NCBI RefSeq assembly: GCF_024296865.1
Contig: NZ_CP101134.1
Coordinates: 992,001 to 1,056,000, forward strand
Direction: 5' to 3'
DNA: 64,000 nt
Origin: Sphingobacterium sp. LZ7M1
GTDB taxonomy: Bacteria > Bacteroidota > Bacteroidia > Sphingobacteriales > Sphingobacteriaceae
This document shows, piece by piece, positions 16,664-24,915 of the stretch. Under the pieces are notes generated by a model. The model did no database searches. It had not been told where the DNA came from and saw nothing but the letters and a program-made list of their open reading frames with translations. The stretch's first letter is position 1; each line of letters starts with the position of its first letter. Made by a program: the position numbers and the translations under genes.

Positions 16664-18099
16664 TACTTATTACCTAAAATGGTAGAAATTGTTGTGTTGT
16701 ATGCTTTAACTGCTGGAATAAGGGATGCGATCACCCCAATTAAACAAGCCGTAAGCAAAATTAACCATTCTTTACTATATATCTGGAATGCCTGGATAAA
16801 GTCTGCACTCTGACTGGTCTGGGTACTGATCAGGTACAGGCCGATATGACCAATGAACAATCCGACAATACCGCCAATGAAGGTTATTACCAATCCTTCG
16901 ACAATCAACATGGTGAATAGTTTAATCTTACTTGCCCCTAAGGTTCTCATGATGGCAAGGTCATATTTTCTGTCTTTAAGCGCATTATAAAGACTGATAA
17001 ATACGCTCAGTCCGGCGATGATCATGATGACATAGGCCAAGATTTCAAGGGAATCGATGCCTACACCCATTAGAGAAAACAATCTTGCTGTTTCCAATGC
17101 TGGGGATGCTGCCTGCATGCTTGTGGATTGGTTGACCAACTTAGGGACCACACCAATGGCAGCAGGTGAGCTGAATTTGACCAATAGGGCCGTTATCTCC
17201 AATCCTTTGTCCTGAACGATATCATCAGCGATGCTCTTTACGAATACATCCGACCTAGGGCGTTCTGTCACTAGGCTATCCGGAGTTGCTTGAGCAAGGG
17301 GGCTAGGTTTTTCCGCTACGATCTCTTCATGTTCGTGATCTGCATGGTCGTGTGCATGGTCATCATGTTGATGGGTCTCTGTAGCTGTATGTTCATGCCC
17401 GTGATCGTCATGGTCATGGTCTGCATGGTCGTGATCGTGGGCTTCTGCAACATGATCGTGCTCATGGTCATGTTCTTCGTGACCGATGCCATGGATATCC
17501 CAGACACTTTCTAAATTGGTCAATAGCAGGTTGTCTACGATAGAACCCGACGGTTTCAGGATTCCGACAACTGTAAAGGGATGTTCTTCGTGGACATGGG
17601 CATTTTCGGCCAGACCATGTGCGCCGTGTACTTTATCCCCTAATTTCAATTTGTTTTTACGGGCAGTTTCACTGCCTATGACTACCTCATAGCTTTTGTT
17701 CCATAATTGACCATCGGCCAATTGAAGTTCATATAAGCCCATAAAGCTGGTGTCAGTACCAACGATACGGTGGCCTTTGAAGTTATCTCCCAGTGAAATG
17801 GGTACAGCTTTTTCAATGAAAGGGTTATCCATCAGCTTTTCAGCTTCTGCCAGTTTAATGTTCCCGGTAGGGTTGTCCACATGGTACAGTGCGCTGAGGA
17901 TCAATTGTAACGGGCTCCCTTTTGCACCAACAACGAGGTCAACCTGTTTGCTATTGCTGTCCAGTTGTTTTTCAAAAGTGTCACTGGTAATATAGATACT
18001 CACCAAGATAGCTACTCCGAATGCGGTTAGGATGATACTTAACAGCGTGGAGCCCCATTGTTGTGATATGTTTTTCCAGACTAATTGTAATGTATTCAT
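16663..18099 (-). CDS. MacB/FtsX-type ABC permease with His-rich extracytoplasmic segment
   Basis: This 478-residue permease has one N-terminal transmembrane helix (about 17-38), a large extracytoplasmic domain and three C-terminal helices (about 350-375, 395-425 and 440-465), the FtsX/MacB topology. Between about residues 200 and 260 the extracytoplasmic domain carries a dense His/Asp/Glu tract (over 20 histidines in HDHDH- and HEH-like clusters). Such tracts bind Zn2+, Ni2+ or Cu+. MacB-type transporters work on periplasmic substrates rather than across the inner membrane. I infer metal handling or metal-responsive release, together with the DUF3299-like partner. Confidence 0.85.
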   Translation of the reverse strand: MNTLQLVWKNISQQWGSTLLSIILTAFGVAILVSIYITSDTFEKQLDSNSKQVDLVVGAKGSPLQLILSALYHVDNPTGNIKLAEAEKLMDNPFIEKAVPISLGDNFKGHRIVGTDTSFMGLYELQLADGQLWNKSYEVVIGSETARKNKLKLGDKVHGAHGLAENAHVHEEHPFTVVGILKPSGSIVDNLLLTNLESVWDIHGIGHEEHDHEHDHVAEAHDHDHADHDHDDHGHEHTATETHQHDDHAHDHADHEHEEIVAEKPSPLAQATPDSLVTERPRSDVFVKSIADDIVQDKGLEITALLVKFSSPAAIGVVPKLVNQSTSMQAASPALETARLFSLMGVGIDSLEILAYVIMIIAGLSVFISLYNALKDRKYDLAIMRTLGASKIKLFTMLIVEGLVITFIGGIVGLFIGHIGLYLISTQTSQSADFIQAFQIYSKEWLILLTACLIGVIASLIPAVKAYNTTISTILGNK

Positions 18100-18100
18100 C

Positions 18101-18748
18101 TTATTGCGCAGCTAGTATATAGTTGTTAGTAAATTCATCTTTTAACCTTTTGTCATGGGTAGAGATCAAAAGGGTGCTTCCTTGTTCTTTGGCCAGTCCC
18201 TTGATGAGTTCCACCACCAGAAAGGTATTCTTGTCATCTAGGGCTGCGGTAGGTTCGTCAGCGATCAGGAGCGAAGGCTTGTTGATCAACGCCCTGGCGA
18301 TCGCAACACGCTGTACCTGACCACGGCTCAGCTCATTGGGTCTCCTGTTTCCAAAACCGCCAAGTTGCAGTTTTTCCAATAGCGATTTAATGGCCTGTTC
18401 ATCCACGGCAAGTCCGGCAAGGCTTTGGGCCAGTTTGATATTTTCTGTTACAGAGAGATTTTTGAGCAGATGAGCTTCCTGAAAAATAAATCCCAGGTTT
18501 TGCGCCCTGAATTTATCCAGATCACTTCCTGAAAGTTGATAGAGATTTTGGCCATTGATGATGACCTCTCCCGTAGTTGGAGAAGAAAAACCTGCAATGA
18601 GGTTCAATAGCGTTGATTTTCCGGATCCTGAGTCCCCTAAGACCAAGGTGTGTTGCTGATCGGCCAGCAGCAGATCTTGGAAAGAAAGTTTGGGACCTTT
18701 AGGGTATTGATAAGATAAATTGGAGGTTTTTAATACAAAATCGCTCAT
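18101..18748 (-). CDS. LolD/MacB-type ABC transporter ATPase
   Basis: This ATPase of about 215 residues has Walker A GDSGSGKS at 38-45, signature LSRGQ at 140-144, Walker B LLIADEP at 160-166 and a switch His in STHDKR. It is the first gene of the operon and should drive the downstream permease, one base away. The frame also allows a start at 18766, but MSDFVLKTSNLSYQY aligns better with family N-termini. A TATTTTGC word at 18763-18770 on the minus strand lies just upstream of it. Confidence 0.9.
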   Translation of the reverse strand: MSDFVLKTSNLSYQYPKGPKLSFQDLLLADQQHTLVLGDSGSGKSTLLNLIAGFSSPTTGEVIINGQNLYQLSGSDLDKFRAQNLGFIFQEAHLLKNLSVTENIKLAQSLAGLAVDEQAIKSLLEKLQLGGFGNRRPNELSRGQVQRVAIARALINKPSLLIADEPTAALDDKNTFLVVELIKGLAKEQGSTLLISTHDKRLKDEFTNNYILAAQ

Positions 18749-18826
18749 AATAAAACTTTGTTGCAAAATAACACTAATTGTTGGCTAAACCCAATCTAAA
18801 GGGTAACAATTTGACCGATAGGTGTC

Positions 18827-18904
18827 TTAACAATTAATTAACTAGAGACTAATATTAACATAATAGAGTATTAATATTCACGTAACAATGCGATTATACT
18901 TTTG
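18827..18904 (+). promoter_or_regulatory. Six-hexamer 11-bp phased array plus -7 element (TonB receptor operon 1)
   Basis: Hexamers begin at 18827 (TTAACA), 18838 (TTAACT), 18849 (CTAATA), 18860 (ATAATA), 18871 (TTAATA) and 18882 (GTAACA), exactly 11 bp apart. The -7 element TACTTTTG begins at 18897, 15 nt after the last hexamer start. No -33 box is visible. The layout is that of PhoB/PhoP-type activator sites and is repeated before two other receptor operons in this window. Confidence 0.65.
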
Positions 18905-18924
18905 CAACATAATATTAACATTGT

Positions 18925-21675
18925 ATGAATTGTATTAAACGAGTATTTTTATTGTTGGTTGTTTGCTTCGGCGTGATGATGAGCTATGCCCAGCAAGCAC
19001 CATTTGGAGTAAAAGGGACGGTTGTGGACGTGGAGTCCTACCAACCTTTGGCAGGTGTTACAGTAACAATTGCGAACTCCCAGTTGGGCACAACAACGAA
19101 TGACAAAGGTGAATTCTTTATCCCCTTACCTAGCGATAAATCCGCAGAATATCTGATTCGTGCGACTCTAATGGGGTACGACGCCCAAGAAATGAACTTT
19201 ACGCTACAGTCTAGCGACACTGAGTTTGTGTCCTTTGCGCTGAAAAATGCAGATGCGGTGATCGAAGAAGTGGTGGTGACCAGACGCCGTGAAAAATTTA
19301 CAGAATTAGCCTTATTGGAAGAAAGAAAGAAATCCAACCTGATGGTAGAATCCATCGGTGCACAGGAGCTATCTAGAAAAGGGGTTAGCGATGCAAGAGC
19401 AGCATTGACTAAAATGGCGGGTGTATCGAGACAAGAAGGTGTAAAGAACGTATTTGTACGCGGGTTGGGCGACCGTTACAACTCTTCTTCCCTAAACGGA
19501 TTGCCATTACCTTCGGAAGATCCATTGAATAAAAATATCTCTTTAGATTTCTTCAGTTCAGATGTGATCCAAAGCATTAATGTAAACAAGACTTTCAACT
19601 CGAATATTGCTGGAGATGTGACTGGTGCAAACGTTGATATCTTTACAAAGGAAGCTACCGGAAACAGTTTTGAAATCAATGTTGGCGGAGGAGTTAACTC
19701 GCAAACGGTTGGTGCAGATAATTTCAGGAGAATTGACGGAACAAATTGGTTTGGAAGCCTTCCTGGCGGTTCAAAACCAAAAATGACCAGTTTTGATACC
19801 TATAATTTTGGTAATAGCTGGAATCCTAATCCTCAAGGATCTCTTTTCAATTCAAACTTCAAATTGTTGGGAAATAAAAGGGTATTGATTGGAAACAATC
19901 CATTGAGCATTTTCTTCACAGCCAGTATGGATTCCAAATACCGTTATGCAAATGGAAAGATCCAGCAGTCTGATGACCAAGGTCGTTTGATCTTGAACCA
20001 AGATTTCGTGAGAAATGAATATACCGTTTCCCAAACCGGTATGTTGAACCTAAGGTACACTTGGGGAAATAGCAATGTGAGCTTTAACTCCCTGTATATC
20101 CATGACCAAAGACAGGACTTAAGTGATTTCCATGGATTTGAGGAGAATGTGGGTGATGCCAAGACTGACGTAGTTGACATGAGAAGACAACAGGTGAATG
20201 ATAACCATGTTTTTGTCAATCAATTATTGTCCAAACTATTCTTGAATGAAAAATGGTCTGCAGATTTAGGTTTGGCCATGAATAATGTGATCGGCAATGA
20301 GCCAGATCGTAGAATTAACAGAGCGGTAACCAAGGAAGCCACAGGTACTAACCTTTCCAGAAACAGTGCTGGAGAGAATGAAAGATACTTTGGGGACATG
20401 GATGAAACCGGTTATATAGGAAAAGCGATCCTGAACTATAACCTGGATAACGAATCAGGGCTGGAAAGAAAGATCTCCTTCGGTTATACCGGGAACTTTG
20501 TGAACAGAAATTTCAATTGGTGGGAATTCAACCATCAATTAAGAGCCGTTGCTGCGCCTCCATTAGATTTAAACAATATCGAGGCTATCATTGGTGCTGA
20601 AGGTTACAGAAAGTATTTTGATTTGGTAACCAATAGAGGTGGAGATGGAGATGTAAGCAACTTGAACCCTTTCTACTATAAAGGTAGCAGAAGGACCCAA
20701 AGTGGTATTGCTTCAGCAATCTACCAGTTTACCCCTGAATTTACAGCGGTATTGGGCTTGCGTTTGGACAATGTATTCCAATCTGTAAGTTATCAAACCA
20801 ACCTACCGGATTATTCAACTTCTAACTATAATAAAATCAACAAGAACTATTTCTTGCCAAGTTTGAATTTGAAATATTCCTTGACAGAAAATATGTTCTT
20901 GAGAGCTTCAGGTTCCAAAACCTATACCGTTCCCCAGTTTATTGAGTTAGCGCCGGTAAGATATAGAGGTAATAACAACTTCACCCAAGGTAACCCGGCA
21001 TTGAATCCATCGGAGAGCATCAATGCAGATTTCAAATGGGAGTTTTATCCTAGCAATTCAGAATTGGTATCCCTTGGTCTATTCTACAAGAATATCAAAA
21101 ACCCAATTGCGAAGGTTGAATCTGGTTCATCAGGAAGTACATTGAGTTTCTATAACATCGGTAAGGATGCGGTCGTATTCGGTGCGGAATTGGAATTGAA
21201 GAAAGATTTGATCAAAACTTCAGGTGCCAACGGAGAAAACGTATTGTCAGGAGGCTTGAATGTTTCTTATCTGCATTCGGACCAGAAGTTGAGTCTGGAA
21301 GGAAGATCCTTCAATAAAGAGTCTGACCAAATGGAAGGAGCATCTCCATTGCTAGTTAACGCAGACTTAACCTATAAATTAGCTTTTGCTAACGTGGATT
21401 TGACGCCTTCTGTTGTATTCAACTATTTCTCGGATCGTATTTTCTCCTATGGTACATCAGGGTACAAGAACATCATGGAGAAAGGTATTCCATCTTTAGA
21501 TTTTGTTACTCAGGCGATGATTAAGAAGCGTATTGGCGTTAATTTAAAGATTGAGAACATCTTGAACCCGAACAGGGAATTGTCGCGTGAGATTGGTGGG
21601 GACTCGCCAAAAGTGCTGATTGAGCAGTACAAAAGAGGGGTAGATTTTAACCTAGGAATTTCTTATAAGTTTTAA
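18925..21675 (+). CDS. TonB-dependent outer-membrane receptor
   Basis: This 916-residue protein has a signal peptide ending near MSYAQQ and a carboxypeptidase-regulatory-like domain (about 27-112, VKGTVVDVESYQPLAGVTV). The plug domain (about 115-240) includes VSRQEGVKNVFVRGLGDRYN and NGLPLPSEDPL. A 22-strand barrel ends in the aromatic GISYKF. It should import a TonB-energised substrate. It is not SusC-like: there is no SusD gene nearby and the plug lacks the SusC signature. Its partner is the beta-helix lipoprotein encoded 70 bp downstream. The promoter array suggests phosphate control, so the substrate may be a phosphorus compound; this is inference. Confidence 0.9.
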   Translation: MNCIKRVFLLLVVCFGVMMSYAQQAPFGVKGTVVDVESYQPLAGVTVTIANSQLGTTTNDKGEFFIPLPSDKSAEYLIRATLMGYDAQEMNFTLQSSDTEFVSFALKNADAVIEEVVVTRRREKFTELALLEERKKSNLMVESIGAQELSRKGVSDARAALTKMAGVSRQEGVKNVFVRGLGDRYNSSSLNGLPLPSEDPLNKNISLDFFSSDVIQSINVNKTFNSNIAGDVTGANVDIFTKEATGNSFEINVGGGVNSQTVGADNFRRIDGTNWFGSLPGGSKPKMTSFDTYNFGNSWNPNPQGSLFNSNFKLLGNKRVLIGNNPLSIFFTASMDSKYRYANGKIQQSDDQGRLILNQDFVRNEYTVSQTGMLNLRYTWGNSNVSFNSLYIHDQRQDLSDFHGFEENVGDAKTDVVDMRRQQVNDNHVFVNQLLSKLFLNEKWSADLGLAMNNVIGNEPDRRINRAVTKEATGTNLSRNSAGENERYFGDMDETGYIGKAILNYNLDNESGLERKISFGYTGNFVNRNFNWWEFNHQLRAVAAPPLDLNNIEAIIGAEGYRKYFDLVTNRGGDGDVSNLNPFYYKGSRRTQSGIASAIYQFTPEFTAVLGLRLDNVFQSVSYQTNLPDYSTSNYNKINKNYFLPSLNLKYSLTENMFLRASGSKTYTVPQFIELAPVRYRGNNNFTQGNPALNPSESINADFKWEFYPSNSELVSLGLFYKNIKNPIAKVESGSSGSTLSFYNIGKDAVVFGAELELKKDLIKTSGANGENVLSGGLNVSYLHSDQKLSLEGRSFNKESDQMEGASPLLVNADLTYKLAFANVDLTPSVVFNYFSDRIFSYGTSGYKNIMEKGIPSLDFVTQAMIKKRIGVNLKIENILNPNRELSREIGGDSPKVLIEQYKRGVDFNLGISYKF

Positions 21676-21745
21676 CAATAAATTAATTTTCACCTAACAG
21701 AAAGGTTAACTGTTAACGGTTCCTTTGTGTAGAAATAAAAAGATT

Positions 21746-22912
21746 ATGAAGACAAAATTATTTTCGATTTTAGCAGCAAGTGCTTTAGCTTTTACAGCAT
21801 GTACAGACACCAATGTGCCAACTCCAACGACTCCAAAAAGTGAGCAGGATCTAATTGGTAAGATTGACAAGAACACAAAATTAGATGCGAACGTTACTTA
21901 CAATTTAACAGGTGCATTGTACGTTGAGTCTGGCGCTACTTTAGAGATCCCAGCTGGGACTACTATCAAAGCGAAGAGCGGTGGAACGAGTGTATTCTTG
22001 TTGGTAAAACCAGGAGGTAAAATCGTTGCAGAAGGAACAGCAGAAAAACCAGTTGTGTTTACATCAGCTTCAGCTACACCAAAAGAAGGTGACTGGGGTG
22101 GAGTAATCATCAATGGTAAAGCTCCTCTTTCAGGTCCTGCAGGTGTAGTGACACAAAACACTACAGAGATGGATGCAACTGTAAAATATGGTGGTGACAA
22201 TCCAGCTGACAACTCAGGTGTACTTAACTACGTGAAGATCGAATATACCGGTGCTCGTATGGACTCAAACAAAGAGCACAATGGTTTAACATTGAACGGT
22301 GTTGGTAATGGTACAAAACTTTCTAACCTTCACTTAAGATATGGAGCTGATGATGCAATCGAATTCTTCGGAGGTACAGTAAATGCTACAAACATTTTGG
22401 TTGAGAACTGTTCAGATGATATGTTTGACTTTACTGAAGGTTATAGCGGTACAATCACAAACGCTTACGGTATCCGTATGAAAGGTTACTCTGATGCTAC
22501 TGAGGATCCAAGAGGTATCGAAGCTGATGGAAACTTTGACGGTAAAAACCCAACCCACGTTAACCAATCAAATTTCAAGGTAAATGGAATGACTATCGTT
22601 GTCAATGCAGCTGATATCAAAGGACAAGATGGTAAAGTTTCATTGGTAATGAACAAAGAGGTTTTCAAAATCAGAAGAGGTGCTAAAGCGACTATCACTA
22701 ACGCATTCGTTAAATTTGGTCCTGGAACTACTCCTTATGTATTGATCGATACAGATGGCGCTAACCCAGAAACTTCAATTAGCTACAACTTTGATCCAGC
22801 TAATGGTTTAGACAAAGCGAAAATCGTTAATCCTGTAAATGCATTGTTAACTAAAGATGCTTCTAAAGGTGCTGATGTAAATGCTTTTGCTTGGACTAAA
22901 TTCCAATTCTAA
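21746..22912 (+). CDS. Surface-type beta-helix lipoprotein, partner of the TonB receptor
   Basis: This lipoprotein of about 388 residues has the lipobox ALAFTAC (lipid Cys about 19). A repetitive body suggests a right-handed beta-helix (GALYVESGATLEIPAGTTIKA, GDWGGVIINGKAPLS, LTLNGVGNGTKLSNLHLRYG). Such proteins with GxWGG(V/L)xxxGKAP are widespread in Bacteroidota, are sometimes misnamed multidrug transporter, and have no established function. It lies 70 bp after the receptor stop, with an inverted-repeat-like GTTAAC-rich stretch in between and a strong terminator after it. I infer a surface lid or substrate-capture lipoprotein. The start at 21746 gives a proper lipoprotein signal; an upstream in-frame start at 21725 does not. 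Confidence 0.8.
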   Translation: MKTKLFSILAASALAFTACTDTNVPTPTTPKSEQDLIGKIDKNTKLDANVTYNLTGALYVESGATLEIPAGTTIKAKSGGTSVFLLVKPGGKIVAEGTAEKPVVFTSASATPKEGDWGGVIINGKAPLSGPAGVVTQNTTEMDATVKYGGDNPADNSGVLNYVKIEYTGARMDSNKEHNGLTLNGVGNGTKLSNLHLRYGADDAIEFFGGTVNATNILVENCSDDMFDFTEGYSGTITNAYGIRMKGYSDATEDPRGIEADGNFDGKNPTHVNQSNFKVNGMTIVVNAADIKGQDGKVSLVMNKEVFKIRRGAKATITNAFVKFGPGTTPYVLIDTDGANPETSISYNFDPANGLDKAKIVNPVNALLTKDASKGADVNAFAWTKFQF

Positions 22913-22943
22913 GAACATAGTACTAAATAGTTTATCAAATACA

Positions 22944-22974
22944 AAGGACCGCCTGCATGGCGGTCTTTTTTTTT
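22944..22974 (+). terminator. Terminator of TonB receptor operon 1
   Basis: GACCGCC (22947-22953) and GGCGGTC (22959-22965) flank TGCAT, followed by nine T. Confidence 0.92.
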
Positions 22975-22978
22975 GGGT

Positions 22979-23115
22979 TTGAACCAGGATGGAAAGGATG
23001 GGAGGATAGACCAAGATCTGGCTATGAACCAGGATAGCAAGGATGGGAGGATAGGCCTAGATTATGGCTATGAACCAGGATGGGAAGGATGGGAGGATAG
23101 ACCAAGATTATGGCC
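22979..23115 (+). repeat. Minisatellite, about three 46-bp units
   Basis: Units start at 22979 (45 bp), 23024 (46 bp) and 23070 (46 bp). Each contains GAACCAGGATGGAAAGGATG-like sequence, GGGAGGATAGACC and a terminal ATGGCTATG-like junction. The unit is not a multiple of three, and the strand bias is purine-rich. A reading frame runs through it, but its repeat translations differ between units, so it is not a coding repeat. Confidence 0.85.
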
Positions 23116-23183
23116 AATATATCGCTATATAGGTATCAAGCTTAATTGGGGTAAGTTGATATCGGTTAGTGATTTATCCAATA

Positions 23184-23218
23184 AAAAAATCCTGGGGCGG
23201 GGAACCTCAGGATTTTAA
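23184..23218. other. Hairpin followed by a leader-like sequence without a gene
   Basis: AATCCTG and CAGGATT arms enclose a G-rich loop (GGGCGGGGAACC). Directly downstream is TTAACCTAAATTATGAAA, which looks like a leader and start codon, but the frame at 23242 closes after about 33 codons. It may be the 5' end of a lost gene, or a minus-strand terminator. Confidence 0.4.
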
Positions 23219-23459
23219 CTAACCAATTATTAACCTAAATTATGAAATTTTTACTCTTTACTCTTTTTTACTCTGTTTGTACTATCTATAACGCAAAGCA
23301 TATGCCGATTGTATTTCGCATAACAGCTCTTAACATCTTTTAACAGATGGATTAGATTATGATGACAAAAATGAGATGATCAGAGATTTTTATGACATTT
23401 GACCCGTATTGGCCTACTTTATACCTATGCTACCCTTCCCAAAATATGTATACAAACAG

Positions 23460-23490
23460 AAAAGCCTGACAGCATCTGTCAGGCCTTATA
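23460..23490 (-). terminator. Terminator of the nucleoside-type MFS gene
   Basis: AAGCCTGACAG and CTGTCAGGCCTT arms; on the minus strand the stem is followed by CTTTTCTG. Confidence 0.75.
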
Positions 23491-23499
23491 TCATCAAGT

Positions 23500-23527
23500 C
23501 TAAATACTAAATACTTTATACTAAATA
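23500..23527. repeat. Heptamer tandem repeat abutting a stop codon
   Basis: Four units of CTAAATA (one is CTTTATA) end exactly at the base before the stop codon of the MFS gene (23528). Confidence 0.6.
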
Positions 23528-24883
23528 CTACTTCACCTCATGTTTGTGTCTGAACAAAATGGCAAAGAGTATGGCTATTACCAAGGTATATAGGGCAAAG
23601 GCGATCCATATATGGTGCCAGTCCTTTAAGTGAATGACCTGATCAAAGATTCCATTGCTGACATTCACCCCTCTGGAGCTGATGAATTTTTGCAGGGAAC
23701 CATTGTCGGCTGTGGTGTCCAAGAAAGAGGCTAAAGAAGCGCTGTCGTTGAACGAAAGGGTGTAGAACCTATCAATGATCCATCCGGACACCCAAGAGCC
23801 AAATACGGCTCCAAATCCGTTGGTCATCATCATGAACAATCCTTGTGCTGATGAACGGATCTTGTTATTGGTATTGGTCTCCACGAATAGGGAACCTGAA
23901 ATATTGAAAAAGTCAAAGGCCATTCCATAGACTACACAGGACATAATGATCATCCATAGGCCAGTGGAAGGGTTTCCATAGGCGAATAGTCCAAAACGTA
24001 GCACCCAAGCCACCATGGCGATCAACATGACCTGTTTGATACCAAACCTTTTGAGGAAAAATGGAATGGCAAGGATAAACAAGGTTTCAGAGATCTGCGA
24101 TATCGACATGATAATGGTGGAATACTTCACCACAAAGGAATCTACATATTTTGGATAGAACTTGAATTCATCCAAGAACACATCGCCATATGCATTGGTC
24201 AGTTGTAAGGCTGCACCCAAGAACATGGAGAAGATAAAGAACATGGCCATCTTAAAGTTTCCGAAGAGCTTGAAAGCCTCGAGTCCCATGATCTGGGAAA
24301 AGCTTGCATTTTCTTGTATATGTCTTTGCGGTGGACACTTAGGTAGGTAGATCAAGGAATAGAGCCCTAATAGGATGGAACCTCCGGCAGCAATATAGAA
24401 TTGCCCCTCTGTTGCTTTACTTCCACTCAGGTTTGTCATCCACATGGCCGCGATAAAACCAACCGTTCCCCATACGCGGATGGGAGGGAAGGCCTTGATC
24501 AGGTCGTAATTGCCTTGGTTGAGTGCTGTATAGGCAATGGAGTTGGACAGGGCTAAAGTAGGCATGTAGCAGCACATACTGAGCAACATGACCGTAAAGA
24601 ATGATCCAGGGTCCTGCACTTGGGCAAGATAGATCAGACAGGCTGCGTAAAGCAAGTGTAAGGCTACATAAAGTTTTTCGGCATTGACCCAGCGGTCGGC
24701 AATGATACCCATCAGAGTAGGCATAAATAAAGATGCAATGCCCATGGTTGAGAAAATGGCTCCGAATTCGGTACCACCCCAGTTTTTAGTCCCAAACCAA
24801 TAGTTTGCTATAGTAATCAACCATGCTCCCCAGACGAAGAATTGCAGGAAGTTCATGATCGTTAACCTCAGTTTAATAGACAT
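23528..24883 (-). CDS. MFS transporter, nucleoside:H+ symporter (NupG/XapB) type
   Basis: This 451-residue protein has twelve predicted membrane segments. The family-typical start is LRLTIMNFLQFFVWGAWLITIANYWF, followed by LMGIIADRWVNAEKLY and IKAFPPIRVWGTVGFIAA. NupG-type proteins take up nucleosides with protons across the inner membrane, although many Bacteroidota members carry sugars instead, so the substrate is uncertain. It stands alone, with a terminator after it and the nuclease gene 32 bp upstream on the same strand. Confidence 0.85.
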   Translation of the reverse strand: MSIKLRLTIMNFLQFFVWGAWLITIANYWFGTKNWGGTEFGAIFSTMGIASLFMPTLMGIIADRWVNAEKLYVALHLLYAACLIYLAQVQDPGSFFTVMLLSMCCYMPTLALSNSIAYTALNQGNYDLIKAFPPIRVWGTVGFIAAMWMTNLSGSKATEGQFYIAAGGSILLGLYSLIYLPKCPPQRHIQENASFSQIMGLEAFKLFGNFKMAMFFIFSMFLGAALQLTNAYGDVFLDEFKFYPKYVDSFVVKYSTIIMSISQISETLFILAIPFFLKRFGIKQVMLIAMVAWVLRFGLFAYGNPSTGLWMIIMSCVVYGMAFDFFNISGSLFVETNTNNKIRSSAQGLFMMMTNGFGAVFGSWVSGWIIDRFYTLSFNDSASLASFLDTTADNGSLQKFISSRGVNVSNGIFDQVIHLKDWHHIWIAFALYTLVIAILFAILFRHKHEVK

Positions 24884-24915
24884 CGTATTTTGCTATTAGT
24901 TATTGTAGGTAGAAA

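Noticed and set aside
17290-17514. Met/Val-rich plus-strand frame and a minus-strand shadow over the His-rich permease segment
   Set aside because: Both are by-products of the repetitive CAT/GAC codons of the His/Asp tract.
22979-23115. Possible CRISPR array
   Set aside because: The units are contiguous without unique spacers and there are no cas genes.
22973-23218. 81-codon frame through the 46-bp minisatellite
   Set aside because: The unit length is not a multiple of three, so the translations differ between units, and there is no proper start region.
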